Shown: positions 44,364 to 52,880, numbered from the stretch's first letter. The stretch: 64,000 nucleotides of DNA from DATBJG01 sp963790545 (GCA_963790545.1 CAWBPA010000024.1:786353-850352); one strand, 5' to 3'. Notes: generated from the letters alone by a model not told the origin. Translations and numbers: made by a program.

Positions 44364-47300
44364 TTACCGGGCGCCTTCCAGGAGCCGCCGATCGACTTCG
44401 AGCGGTACGGCGAGTCGGATGAGGACGATCTCGGTGTCGTCCGCGGCCAGCGGTCCTTTCCGATCGCGGCTCCGGCTGCGCGATCGTCCGCTGGAGAAGG
44501 GAAAGTTGTTGTCGGCGGCGACGAGCAGCGTACGCTCGTCCACCAGGTGCACGGACTCGATGGTGTAGAACGGGAGCCGGAAGAAGTTCATCTCCCCGCC
44601 CATACTCGACGGATCGGGGATCGCCAGCAGATCGACGAGCTGCGTCTTCGTGACCGGGCCCCTGCGCTCTGGGGGCAGGTTCAACAGGAAAATTTTCTTC
44701 ACCCGCGGGGCCGCTTCGTCGTCGCCCAGGTTGTCGCGCTCGATGAGGAGCAGTTGACGGTCGTTCACCGCTTTCAGCTCGCCGATCGCCAACGGGCCGG
44801 AAGGCGGCCCGGCGACTCCCGGGTAAACGCGACGGCCGGACGCGTCCACGAGGCCCGTGAGATCGACGGTCTGGCTCGGCGCATCCAGGCGGACGGTGAA
44901 ATATGCAGGCGCGAGCGCGCCTTGCGCGATGTCGTACACATAGATCCGCAGGTCGCGCGGATCGTCACCGGCCACGGCGCCCTCGAGGAGCGCGTAGAGC
45001 GTGGAGCCGTCGGGGGCGATCGCCATCCCCTCGAAGCCGCGGCTCGCGGCCAGCGTGGGCCGCTCGACGGGGCCGCGACCCGAAATGCTGAGGAACGGGT
45101 TCTGAGGCGAGCGCACGCCCGGAATCTGCACCGGCGGCGCCAGGACGCGCCCGTCCTCCGCAACGTGAATCAGAAACGGACCGAATTCTTCGCTCACCCA
45201 GAACGTGCCGTCGGGGGCGCGCACGAACGATTCCGGATCGAGATCGAAGCCGGTCAGGATGCGGGCGGACGCGTCGCCGCCGCACGCGGCCGGCGGGGGC
45301 GGAAGCACGTTGAAGGAAAAGTCCGGCAGCCCCGAACCGGTTTTCTGATCGCACACGATGGTCCACGGAATTCGCTGATCGGGGTCGCGAAGAATCGAGG
45401 TCGCGAGGACACGCGGACCAGCGGGATCGTCCCAGCGCGGATCAATCCGATGGAACACCAGCTGGAAATCCGCTGAATTCGCACGGGCTCCGTATCCGTT
45501 GTCGGCCAGCGCCCACCAGGTGCCCGCGCCGGCCGGTACCATGCTCGACACGCCCTGCAGCGGCTGCCCCGCCAGGTACGGACCTTCGGTTCCGCCTTGA
45601 ATGAGGTTGGCCGCAGCCGTCGCGCGCTCGGGGGCCGTGAAGAACGCCCCGGACGGCGGAGTGCCGTTCCGATAGGTGGCCGCAGGCAGCACGGCCCGAG
45701 CGGCAAGTGTGTACGGGTGCAGGGCGTCCTCGGCAACGAGCGACTCGGGCTTCGCGCCCATCGCCACGAGGAGCGACACCAGGATGCGCTGCGGATCGCT
45801 CATCCCGCCCCGCCGCTCGACTGCCTGGCGCGCGATGTCCGGATGGTCCGTGATCAGGCCATCGACGCCCTTCCCCATCGCCGCGAGCATCCAGGCCGGA
45901 TCGTTGACGGTCCACACGTAGACGTCCTGGCCCGCGCGATGCGCCCGCCGCACGAAGGACCGCGTCGCCAGGCTGGCCTCGACCGCGAGAAAATCGGCTC
46001 CGAGCGTCGTCAGGTCGCCGATGGCCTTGGCGACGAGCGCGCCCACGCGCCACGAAGGCCGGAGCTGCTTCAGCCTGCGGATCATGTCGTGGTCGAGCGA
46101 CATGAAGATCGTGTCGTCTGCCACGCCGGCGGCCTCGACGATCTCGACCACGCGCTCCTCGAGCCGCTGCGAGTGGCCGTAGGACTTGAGCTCGACCACG
46201 ACACGGACCCGGCCTTTGGAAGCCGCGAACACCTCGGCCAGCGTGGGGACGCGCTCGGCGGAAAACTGCGGCCCCTTGCGGCTGCCGATGTCCACGGCGC
46301 GCAGCGCGGCGGCCGGCGCTTCCCAGATCTTCAGCGGCGATCCCCCCACCTTCATGAGGTCGCTGTCGTGGACGACCACCACTTCCCCGTCGGCGGACTC
46401 CTGCACATCGAGCTCGACGAAGTCGGCGCCGAGCTCGCCGCCCAGGCGAAAGGCCGCCAGCGTGTTCTCGGGCGCCGCTGCGGAGGCGCCTCGGTGCGCG
46501 ATGACCATGACCGGCCGATTCTGCCGCGTGACGTTCACCCCGACGAGCACGGCGCCGAGGATGGCCAGGATCGAGACGATCGCCGCGCCAATCTTCACGG
46601 CGCGCGGCAATCGGACCACGCTTTCACCGGTACCGAATTTCAGCGCCCTGAGCGCACCAGGCTCACGACCTTCGGCGACGCGCCGGTAAAGCTGGAGCAG
46701 GATGAGCGAGAGCATCGAGACGTTCACCACGGCCGCCGCGAGGCCGAACACGGCCCACAGCAGCGTGAGCCCCGTGATGAACACCAGCAGCGTCTCCATT
46801 GAGCCGCTGAATCGGAGCGCCAGGCCGCGGCCGATGAAATCCGGCACCCACGTGGCGACGCCGACGAGCGCCGCGGCAAGCACGGCCCATACGGCGAGGG
46901 CCGCGATCGCGGTGGAGCGACGACCGGTCATCCGCGCTGCGCTCTCGCCCAGCGCCCGCCGCGGCACGATGCCCGCGAACAGGACGAGCGGCAGCGCCAG
47001 CGCCCAGCGCGCCAGCGTCCGCACGAGGAGGACGACGAGCAACACGACGATCACGGCCGCGATCGACACGGCGGCCCAGAAGGACGGCGGCCGCTGGGAC
47101 AGATAGAAGTTGATGTCGTGATCCCTCATCAGCGTCCAGTACACGACGCCGATCGCGGCGGCGAAAGGCAGCAGGCCCACGAGCAGGCGCGCGACCATGT
47201 TCGTCGTGAGGCGGAGGACCGGCAGCGCTCGCGACGCGCCGAACGCGAGTGCGCCCCTGACGTTCAGCTGACGGCCGTTCACGGCGGCAAGCCCGATCGC

Positions 47301-47588
47301 CATGAGACACGCCATCTCCAGCGCCGTGATGCCCGTCAGAATCGCGCCGCACAGGATCAGCGACAGAATGCCGGGGCGCGTGGTCAGGAAGAACGACGCG
47401 ATTTCGACATCAGCGACCACCTCGGTTCCGGTGCGGGCCATCGCCCACCGCAGCAGGAGCAACGTCGCCGGCGTCAGCAGCGCGAACGAGACCAGCTTGT
47501 AGGCGAGGTCGGTCAGTGCGAGCGCGTGCCACGAGCCGCGCAAGTCCCGGAAGGCGTCGCCGATGATGGCCCGCGTGGTTTCCTGCAT
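44364..47588 (-). CDS. Membrane-anchored GDPD fused to esterase-like/phytase domain
   Basis: A 1074-residue multidomain protein. Residues 1-355 are the glycerophosphodiester-phosphodiesterase membrane domain with about eight helices ('ASFFLTTRPGILSLILCGAILTGITALEMACLMAIGLAAVNG', 'WALALPLVLFAGIVPRRALGESAARMTGRR'). Residues 362-600 are a full GDPD domain: 'VMVIAHRGASAAAPENTLAAFRLGGELGADFVELDVQESADGEVVVVHDSDL' (HRG, E-x-D, HD) and 'VYVWTVNDPAWMLAAMGKGVDGLITDHPDI'. Residues 640-1074 are an esterase-like/phytase-type propeller ('YLAGQPLQGVSSMVPAGAGTWWALADNGYGARANSADFQLVFHRI', 'GFDLDPESFVRAPDGTFWVSEEFGPFLIHV', 'GFEGMAIAPDGSTLYALLEGA'). Likely hydrolyses phosphodiesters and phosphoesters outside the membrane. 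Confidence 0.93.
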   Translation of the reverse strand: MQETTRAIIGDAFRDLRGSWHALALTDLAYKLVSFALLTPATLLLLRWAMARTGTEVVADVEIASFFLTTRPGILSLILCGAILTGITALEMACLMAIGLAAVNGRQLNVRGALAFGASRALPVLRLTTNMVARLLVGLLPFAAAIGVVYWTLMRDHDINFYLSQRPPSFWAAVSIAAVIVVLLVVLLVRTLARWALALPLVLFAGIVPRRALGESAARMTGRRSTAIAALAVWAVLAAALVGVATWVPDFIGRGLALRFSGSMETLLVFITGLTLLWAVFGLAAAVVNVSMLSLILLQLYRRVAEGREPGALRALKFGTGESVVRLPRAVKIGAAIVSILAILGAVLVGVNVTRQNRPVMVIAHRGASAAAPENTLAAFRLGGELGADFVELDVQESADGEVVVVHDSDLMKVGGSPLKIWEAPAAALRAVDIGSRKGPQFSAERVPTLAEVFAASKGRVRVVVELKSYGHSQRLEERVVEIVEAAGVADDTIFMSLDHDMIRRLKQLRPSWRVGALVAKAIGDLTTLGADFLAVEASLATRSFVRRAHRAGQDVYVWTVNDPAWMLAAMGKGVDGLITDHPDIARQAVERRGGMSDPQRILVSLLVAMGAKPESLVAEDALHPYTLAARAVLPAATYRNGTPPSGAFFTAPERATAAANLIQGGTEGPYLAGQPLQGVSSMVPAGAGTWWALADNGYGARANSADFQLVFHRIDPRWDDPAGPRVLATSILRDPDQRIPWTIVCDQKTGSGLPDFSFNVLPPPPAACGGDASARILTGFDLDPESFVRAPDGTFWVSEEFGPFLIHVAEDGRVLAPPVQIPGVRSPQNPFLSISGRGPVERPTLAASRGFEGMAIAPDGSTLYALLEGAVAGDDPRDLRIYVYDIAQGALAPAYFTVRLDAPSQTVDLTGLVDASGRRVYPGVAGPPSGPLAIGELKAVNDRQLLLIERDNLGDDEAAPRVKKIFLLNLPPERRGPVTKTQLVDLLAIPDPSSMGGEMNFFRLPFYTIESVHLVDERTLLVAADNNFPFSSGRSRSRSRDRKGPLAADDTEIVLIRLAVPLEVDRRLLEGAR

Positions 47589-47806
47589 GGACGTCCGGCG
47601 AGGATACGGGCTTTAAGAGACACAATACAAGAGTGGCGTCCCCCAACGGGAAGTGGACCTGACAGGGTGCTGAAAACGCCAGCAACCTGAACTGAAAAGG
47701 GGGCACTTCAGGTCGCCGGGCTGGTGGAACACTTCGGCACCGTGCGCAAAGGACTGGCTTTGTGTTGCAAGGAAATCGGACGCTGGCTGACGCCTCACAT
47801 TAGGCC

Positions 47807-47831
47807 GGTTCGATTCCTGCAAGGCTCACCA
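47807..47831 (+). other. tRNA 3'-end-like fragment
   Basis: GGTTCGATTCC (47807-47817) followed by TGCAAGGCTCACCA (47818-47831) looks like a T-arm loop, acceptor strand, discriminator and CCA of a tRNA. The D arm, anticodon arm and 5' acceptor strand are not found upstream, so it is not a complete tRNA. It may be the attachment-site remnant left by an integrated element. Confidence 0.35.
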
Positions 47832-47981
47832 CTCTTTCATCGCCACTCTCACCTGGCGCCAAGTACCTGAAAAGTGGTGCCGTTACGGCGGGTCGATTAA
47901 ACCGATTTCCGTCGTACGCGATTCCTTCAGGGAAGCGCCTGACCCCTGTGCGTGTTTGCGGGGTGCCTGTGCGATGTGCTA

Positions 47982-47995
47982 GGTTACATGTAACC
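47982..47995 (+). promoter_or_regulatory. 14-bp palindromic operator before mazE-like gene
   Basis: GGTTACATGTAACC is a perfect palindrome directly followed by GGAGG (47996-48000) and, 6 nt later, the antitoxin ATG. Toxin-antitoxin operons are usually repressed by the antitoxin at such sites, and the spacing fits an operator over the transcription start. Confidence 0.7.
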
Positions 47996-48006
47996 GGAGG
48001 AATTCC

Positions 48007-48228
48007 ATGCCGACGACCGCTCGATCCACATCCCGCGATAAGGTCCGCGCGCATCGCACCCGATTGCGGAAAGCGGGGCTTCGTCCCGTTCAGATCTGGG
48101 TTCCGGACGTCCGGTCGAAGTCCTTCGTCCAGGCGGCACACCGTCAGTCGCTGGCGGTGGCAAAGAGTCCTCACGCCAAGAGGGACCAGGCGTTCGTCGA
48201 CGCAATTTCTGCCTGGAATGAAGAATGA
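48007..48228 (+). CDS. MazE-family antitoxin (DUF3018-like)
   Basis: A 73-residue basic protein, 'RDKVRAHRTRLRKAGLRPVQIWVPDVRSKSFVQAAHRQSLAVAKSPHAKRDQAFVDAI', of the DUF3018/antitoxin MazE family: an N-terminal DNA-binding R/K-rich segment and 'GLRPVQIWVPD', then a helix for toxin binding. A strong GGAGG site precedes it. It overlaps the toxin gene by ATGA, the normal arrangement. It should neutralise the toxin and, with it, repress the operon at 47982-47995. Confidence 0.9.
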   Translation: MPTTARSTSRDKVRAHRTRLRKAGLRPVQIWVPDVRSKSFVQAAHRQSLAVAKSPHAKRDQAFVDAISAWNEE

Positions 48229-48572
48229 AACGTGGCGAGATCTGGACTGTCGCGGGTGGAGCGGCCTATGCGGGCAAGCCGCGACCCGCCGTCATCGTCC
48301 AGGATGATCGGTTCGACGCGAACGATTCGATCGTCGTCTGCCCCTTGACCACCGATCCGACGCAGGCGCCGATCTTTAGGCTATCGGTCCAGGCCGGTGC
48401 CCAGAGTGGACTGCGTGCACCATGCCGGATGATGGTGGACAAGTTGACGGCCGTGCCCAGAAAACGCCTCGGAAGGTTGGTCGGCTCACTGGCGTCCGAA
48501 GAAGTGAAGGCGCTCAACCGCGCCGTTTTTGTATTCCTGGGTTTGGCAGGAACGGAGCCGTCGCAAGAGTAG
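48225..48572 (+). CDS. mazF: MazF/PemK-family endoribonuclease toxin
   Basis: A 115-residue toxin, 'MKRGEIWTVAGGAAYAGKPRPAVIVQDDRFDANDSIVVCPLTTDPTQAPIFRLSVQAGAQSGLRAPCRMMVDKLTAVPRKRLGRLVGSLASEEVKALNRAVFVFLGL'. The motifs RGEIW, KPRPAVIVQDD, and C..MVDKLTAVPRxRLG are those of MazF mRNA interferases, including the catalytic Arg and the DKL strand. Length is normal, so it is likely functional. It cleaves RNA when the antitoxin is degraded; the cut site cannot be predicted. Confidence 0.92.
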   Translation: MKRGEIWTVAGGAAYAGKPRPAVIVQDDRFDANDSIVVCPLTTDPTQAPIFRLSVQAGAQSGLRAPCRMMVDKLTAVPRKRLGRLVGSLASEEVKALNRAVFVFLGLAGTEPSQE

Positions 48573-48744
48573 GTGCTTCACGCCGCGCCTCGGAGCCCAT
48601 CCAACCGCCTCAGCCACGCAGCCATCTGGTTCCAACTCACGAAAGGTTGGCTCACCTAGCGACAAACACCAGCATCAGGAAGGCGAACGCGGGCGTGCGT
48701 GTTCCGTTCACCACTGCCCCTCAGGAGCAGAGTAGGATCCGCCG

Positions 48745-49689
48745 ATGACGACCCGAACCGTACTCTTCGCGACGTGGGGCGATGGGTTGTTCGTGATCAC
48801 TGGCGAGAACTGCAACCAGGAGCTTGCCGGCCAGCCGGTTGGCGCGCTTGCGTCGGACGGGCACGGCGGCGCTCTCGCCATCGTCTCGGGACACTCGCTT
48901 CAACGCCGCACCTCCGACGGCGAGTGGCGTACGCTCGCGACCAGCGAGTTTCAACTGGCGTGCTGCGCGCCAGTCGCCGACGCAATCTACGTCGGGACAG
49001 ACGATGCGCGTCTCCTGCGCGTGAGCGCAAATGGCAACGTCGAACGACTCCGCAGCTTCGAGGCCGTTGTGGGTCGAGACACATGGTATGCGGGCTCGGC
49101 CGTCATCAACGGCCAGCGCGTCGGACCACCACTCGGGATTCGCTCGATAGCAGCCACGGCGGATGGGAGGGTGATCCTCGCGAACGTCCACGTTGGGGGC
49201 ATCCCACGCTCGACGGACAGCGGTGCGACTTGGCAACCGACGATCGATATCGACACTGACGTCCACGAGGTGTGCGCGCACCCGACCGATCCCAGTCTTG
49301 TCATCGCGGCGGCCGGCATCGGGCTCTGTATCAGTCAAGATGGCGGAGCAACCTGGAATGTGGAGCAGGACGGCCTCCATGCGTCGTACTGCTCTGCCGT
49401 GGCGTTTCTGGGCGACGACGTACTCGTCGCGGCATCCACGGACCACTTCGCGACCGAGGGCGCGGTCTATCGACGACCAATAGGCGCTCGGCGACCGTTC
49501 ATGCCCGTCGCCGGCGGGCTGCCAAGATGGATCGACGGCATTGCCGACACGCGCTGCATCGCCACTCGTGGTTCAGCGGCCGCGGTCGCGGATCGCGCCG
49601 GCAATCTCTACGTCTCGACGGACGCGGGAAGCACGTGGTTACGTCCCGCCTACGGGCTTCCACAAGCGAGCAGTGTCGTCATTACTTGA
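48745..49689 (+). CDS. BNR/sortilin-like beta-propeller protein
   Basis: A 314-residue protein without an obvious signal peptide, made of propeller blades with Asp-box-type turns: 'IPRSTDSGATWQPTI', 'LCISQDGGATWNVEQ', 'LYVSTDAGSTWLRP'. Asp boxes (SxDxGxTW) are typical of exo-sialidases and VPS10/photosystem-stability-factor-like proteins, where they are structural. Catalytic residues of sialidases are not evident. It may be a binding or scaffold protein. The 172 bp between the toxin gene and this gene hold no clear feature. Confidence 0.85.
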   Translation: MTTRTVLFATWGDGLFVITGENCNQELAGQPVGALASDGHGGALAIVSGHSLQRRTSDGEWRTLATSEFQLACCAPVADAIYVGTDDARLLRVSANGNVERLRSFEAVVGRDTWYAGSAVINGQRVGPPLGIRSIAATADGRVILANVHVGGIPRSTDSGATWQPTIDIDTDVHEVCAHPTDPSLVIAAAGIGLCISQDGGATWNVEQDGLHASYCSAVAFLGDDVLVAASTDHFATEGAVYRRPIGARRPFMPVAGGLPRWIDGIADTRCIATRGSAAAVADRAGNLYVSTDAGSTWLRPAYGLPQASSVVIT

Positions 49690-49704
49690 GCGCAGCGCGG
49701 TGTC

Positions 49705-49753
49705 TTGACACGAGTTGAGCGATCACTTAAAGTGAGTTGAGTGAACGCTCAAC
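49705..49753 (+). promoter_or_regulatory. Sigma-70-type promoter with overlapping inverted repeats (TetR operator)
   Basis: TTGACA (49705-49710), a 17-bp spacer and TAAAGT (49728-49733) form a good housekeeping promoter in front of the TetR gene. Two inverted repeats overlap it: outer arms GTTGAGCG (49714-49721) and CGCTCAAC (49746-49753), and inner arms CACTT-a-AAGTG (49724-49734). The outer repeat extends into the first codons. Expected autorepressor site. Confidence 0.75.
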
Positions 49754-50406
49754 ACAGCCACAGCGGCGGCGATACACGCCAACGCATCCTTCGTACGGCG
49801 TTTCAGCTCTTTCACGAACAGGGCTATCACGCGACCGGTGTGGCGACGATTGCGCGCGAGGCCGGTGTCAATCCAGGGAGCTTGTATCACTTCTTCGAGA
49901 GCAAGGACGCGCTGCTCCTGGGCGTGCTGGACTTCGCGCTCGATTACCTCGGTCCGGCTGTGATGGATCCGGTCGAGGCGGCCACCGATGATCCAATCGA
50001 ACGCGTGTTCATGCTCCTCGGCCATTATCGCGAGCGTATGGTACGCGAGAACTGCCGCTTGGGCTGCCCCATCGGCAATCTTGCGCTTGAAGTGAGCGAT
50101 GGGGATCCCAAGGCTCGCGATCTCCTCCACAAGAATTTCGAGAACTGGTCCAGCCGCGTCGAGCGGTGGCTGCAGAGCGCCAGCGACCGCTTACCGGCCG
50201 ACATCGATCGGCGGCAGCTCGCCAGATTCGTATTGACCGTGATGGAGGGTGGCTTGATGCAATCGAGAGCCGCCGGCCATCTGGGACCGTTCGACGAAGC
50301 GACGGCGCTGCTTCGCGATTATTTCAATCGGGTCGGCATAGCCAAACGCGCGAAGGGGCGCGTCAAGATCCCGACCCGCCTACGTCACAAGGAGACGATG
50401 CGATGA
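49741..50406 (+). CDS. TetR-family transcription repressor
   Basis: A 221-residue regulator with a GTG start. The HTH is 'RQRILRTAFQLFHEQGYHATGVATIAREAGVNPGSLYHFFESKDALLLGVL', a textbook TetR N-terminus. The C-terminal ligand domain includes 'RERMVRENCRLGCPIGNLALEVSDGDPKARDLLHKNFENW', characteristic of the subgroup that often carries two closely spaced Cys (CRLGC) and may sense oxidants or metals. It overlaps the SRPBCC gene by ATGA, so the pair forms an operon. Regulated genes probably include its own partner. Confidence 0.93.
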   Translation: MNAQHSHSGGDTRQRILRTAFQLFHEQGYHATGVATIAREAGVNPGSLYHFFESKDALLLGVLDFALDYLGPAVMDPVEAATDDPIERVFMLLGHYRERMVRENCRLGCPIGNLALEVSDGDPKARDLLHKNFENWSSRVERWLQSASDRLPADIDRRQLARFVLTVMEGGLMQSRAAGHLGPFDEATALLRDYFNRVGIAKRAKGRVKIPTRLRHKETMR

Positions 50407-50927
50407 AGCGATGGCTTGCGGTGTTGTTGTTCGTGCTCCCTGGAGCGGTCCGTGCTCAAGACCAGTCGTCGATCGTCTCGTTTGTCAACGAGCGCACAAT
50501 CAACGCGCCGATCGCTGATCTGTGGAGAGTCTGGTCAACGTCCGAAGGCCATAAGGCGGTCGGAGTGGCATTGGCTGATGTGGATCTCCGCGTCGGTGGC
50601 CTGATTCGTACCCGGTACGGTGGGGATGGGACGATCGGCGACGCGCAGACCATCGAAAACGAGATCCTCGCCTTCGAGCCACCGCGCATGATTGCGATCC
50701 GTATCCACAAGACGCCCGCGAATTTCCCTTTCAAAGAGGCGTGGAAACAGACGTGGACGGTCGTGACCTTGACCCCGCTTGCCGAGGGCCGCACACACGT
50801 TCGCGCCGCCAGCCTCGGTTACGGTACGGATGCTGAATCTGTTGCGATGCGGCGATTTTTCGAACGCGGAAACGAAGAGACGCTCGACAGGGTGGCCGCG
50901 CACGTCGAGCGCCGTGTGTCTCGGTAG
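50403..50927 (+). CDS. Secreted SRPBCC (AHSA1/START-like) protein
   Basis: A 174-residue protein with a signal peptide ('MKRWLAVLLFVLPGAVRAQ') followed by an SRPBCC domain: 'FVNERTINAPIADLWRVWSTSEGHKAVGVALADVDLRVGGLIRTRYGGDGT', 'ENEILAFEPPRMIAIRIHK', 'TWTVVTLTPLAEGRTHVRAASLGYG', the normal AHSA1-type pattern that binds hydrophobic ligands. Unusual in having an export signal. Overlap with the TetR gene suggests ligand handling tied to that regulator. Confidence 0.9.
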   Translation: MKRWLAVLLFVLPGAVRAQDQSSIVSFVNERTINAPIADLWRVWSTSEGHKAVGVALADVDLRVGGLIRTRYGGDGTIGDAQTIENEILAFEPPRMIAIRIHKTPANFPFKEAWKQTWTVVTLTPLAEGRTHVRAASLGYGTDAESVAMRRFFERGNEETLDRVAAHVERRVSR

Positions 50928-51060
50928 CGACCGCTCTCGAAGCGCCTTCGTGGTGGTGGGACAATTCTCGCCGCCTGGGGCTCCGTTGACCTGCGGGCCC
51001 GGAGTTGTATAGTGCCGCATGAACAGAAGAGAATTCCTCCGAAGCTCGAAGGAGGCAACC

Positions 51061-52833
51061 ATGTACACGAGTCAGTCGTGTGTCCACCCGTCGCGACGGG
51101 AGTTCCTGACGGTCGCGGCAACGGCTGCCGGGCTCACGGCGGGATCCTGCGGTGCCGCGCAAGTCGGCGGACAACAAGCGACCCCGCGCGCAGATACGCC
51201 GCCGCTCGTCGGTGACGGGAGCAAGCGCCGCATTCTGCTGCGCGGCGGCGTCGTGCTCACGCTCGATTCGAAGGTCGGCGACTTCGAGAAGGCCGATGTC
51301 CTGATCGACGGGAAGAAGATCGCCCAGGTGGCGCCGAACGTGTCGGCCGCCGACGCTGAAATAGTCGACTGCTCCGGCACGATCGTCATGCCTGGCTTCA
51401 TCACGACGCACCATCATCAGTACCAGACGCTGCAGCGGAGCATCATCGCCGATGGCATTCTCCAAGGAGCGTGGCCGCAGGAGACCTACGGGTCCGTGGT
51501 GCAGAACATCTGGACCGCCGGACGGATCGCAGATCCCCAAAACCCGAGCAGGTTGATCTGGGACCTGGGACGCGTGCCCTACGACCCCGAGGACTGCTAC
51601 ATCTCCCAGCTCGTCGCATGCCTCAGCGAGATCAGTCAGGGCATCACCACCGGAACCGATACCTCCCAAGCCAATCACACGCCCGAATACACCGACGCGA
51701 TGATCAAAGGGTTGATGGAGTCGGGCCGGCGGATGGTGTTCGCCTACAGCGGGGGGATCAATCGGAGCGCCGAGGGCATCCCGTTCGAGTTCCCTGGCGC
51801 CATCAAGGACACCACGAAGGGGATCGGCCGGATCGCGAAGACGTATTTCAGCTCCTCAGATCAATTGGTGACGCTCGGCTTCGCGGGCGGCCCGGCTCTC
51901 GCATTCGTAGGCGCTGAGTACACGGGATGGCAGCTCGGCCGGGCGTTCGGCGCCTCGCTTCACAACCACATCGTCGGCAACCCGATGACGATCGTCAATG
52001 CGGCGGCCGATGCGAGGAACGGCACCGACTGGTCGGATGTGACCTTCATCCATGCCACTCGATGGCAGGACACGCCCCGCGCGCAGGTCGGCGTTGGCGA
52101 ATCGGCATACCCGGGCGCCTTCCGATCGAGAGCGTGGGACATTTGCCGCGAGCGAGGCGCGCACATCTCAATCGCGAATCTCATCGAGATGCAGATGCGG
52201 CACGGGATGCCTCCGTTTCAGGAGGCGCTCAATCACGGCATCCTCCCCAGCCTGAGCCCGGACGTCGACACCAACATGACGACCGACCCGTTCTCGCTGA
52301 TGCGTGGAGCCTTCTGTCTGCAACGAGCGTTGGCCAACGACCTCGCTTTTCCGGAGAGCAACCCCGGCGGTCTGCCGATACCGCAACTCGTGACGTCACG
52401 GCAAGTGATCGAGATGGCCACGATCGCGGGCGCCGCCTCGAATCGCATTCTGCACAAGGTAGGAACGCTCACACCGGGCAAGGAAGCCGACATCATCGTG
52501 CTCGACGCGCGACACATCAACACCTGGCCGATGAACAACGTGCCGGGCACCATCGTGACGATGATGACCCCGAGTCACGTCCGGGACGTACTGATTGCAG
52601 GAAAGGTCGTGTACTGGAAGCGGCAGCACGTGGGCTGGGACATCGATCGGCTGCTCGGCCAGATCGAGCAGGCACGCGACCGGGTGCTCGGCCGCATCAA
52701 CGGGCCAGCAAAGATCGGCGCGCTTCCTAAAGGCCTCAACAGCGCCAGCAATCCGTATCGTCCGAATTTCCTGGGCAGCTGCTGCTTCAAAGGGCAGAAC
52801 ACGACGGCGCCGGAGTACGTGTTGAGACCCTAG
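51061..52833 (+). CDS. Tat-exported amidohydrolase (chlorohydrolase/cytosine-deaminase-like)
   Basis: ATG 51061 follows a strong AAGGAGG site (51049-51055). The N-terminus 'HPSRREFLTVAATAAGLTAGS' has a Tat motif and a hydrophobic core. The enzyme reads 'RILLRGGVVLTLDSKVGDFEKADVLIDGKKIAQVAPNVSAADAEIVDCSGTIVMPGFITTHHHQYQT' (composite beta domain, then the HxH metal site), 'FIHATRWQ', 'NHGILPSLSPDVDTNM', and 'TIAGAASNRILHKVGTLTPGKEADIIVLDARHIN'. This is the metal-dependent amidohydrolase superfamily, S-adenosylhomocysteine/atrazine-type subgroup. 590 residues. An upstream ATG (51019) would add 'MNRREFLRSSKEAT', itself a Tat-like start. Substrate unknown. Confidence 0.88.
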   Translation: MYTSQSCVHPSRREFLTVAATAAGLTAGSCGAAQVGGQQATPRADTPPLVGDGSKRRILLRGGVVLTLDSKVGDFEKADVLIDGKKIAQVAPNVSAADAEIVDCSGTIVMPGFITTHHHQYQTLQRSIIADGILQGAWPQETYGSVVQNIWTAGRIADPQNPSRLIWDLGRVPYDPEDCYISQLVACLSEISQGITTGTDTSQANHTPEYTDAMIKGLMESGRRMVFAYSGGINRSAEGIPFEFPGAIKDTTKGIGRIAKTYFSSSDQLVTLGFAGGPALAFVGAEYTGWQLGRAFGASLHNHIVGNPMTIVNAAADARNGTDWSDVTFIHATRWQDTPRAQVGVGESAYPGAFRSRAWDICRERGAHISIANLIEMQMRHGMPPFQEALNHGILPSLSPDVDTNMTTDPFSLMRGAFCLQRALANDLAFPESNPGGLPIPQLVTSRQVIEMATIAGAASNRILHKVGTLTPGKEADIIVLDARHINTWPMNNVPGTIVTMMTPSHVRDVLIAGKVVYWKRQHVGWDIDRLLGQIEQARDRVLGRINGPAKIGALPKGLNSASNPYRPNFLGSCCFKGQNTTAPEYVLRP

Positions 52834-52853
52834 CAGGCTGCTAACGCAGCCTG
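52834..52853. terminator. Hairpin between convergent genes
   Basis: CAGGCTG-ctaacg-CAGCCTG starts right after the amidohydrolase stop and lies between convergent genes. A 7-bp stem with no clear T-run; it may act as a bidirectional transcript end. Confidence 0.5.
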
Positions 52854-52863
52854 AAGTGAAAAG

Positions 52864-52880
52864 TTTGACCTTTGACCTTT
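52864..52880. repeat. TTTGACC heptamer repeat
   Basis: TTTGACC occurs 2.4 times in tandem, the same word (other phase) as the CCTTTGA array at 3021-3047. Confidence 0.8.

Larger units (their letters stand above)
47589..48006. other. Intergenic region before the toxin-antitoxin pair
   Basis: This 418-bp gap has no gene. It includes a tRNA-3'-end-like word (47807-47831) and, at its right end, the palindrome and ribosome-binding site of the antitoxin gene. The stretch 47660-47800 has no repeat or hairpin that stands out. Confidence 0.6.

Noticed and set aside
47756..47831. Complete tRNA gene
   Set aside because: No D arm, anticodon stem or 5' acceptor strand could be matched upstream of the T-arm-like word.
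47800..48174. Minus-strand 124-residue open frame ending in VSLAGIEPA
   Set aside because: It is antisense to the antitoxin and its end is the typical translation artefact of a tRNA-like sequence.
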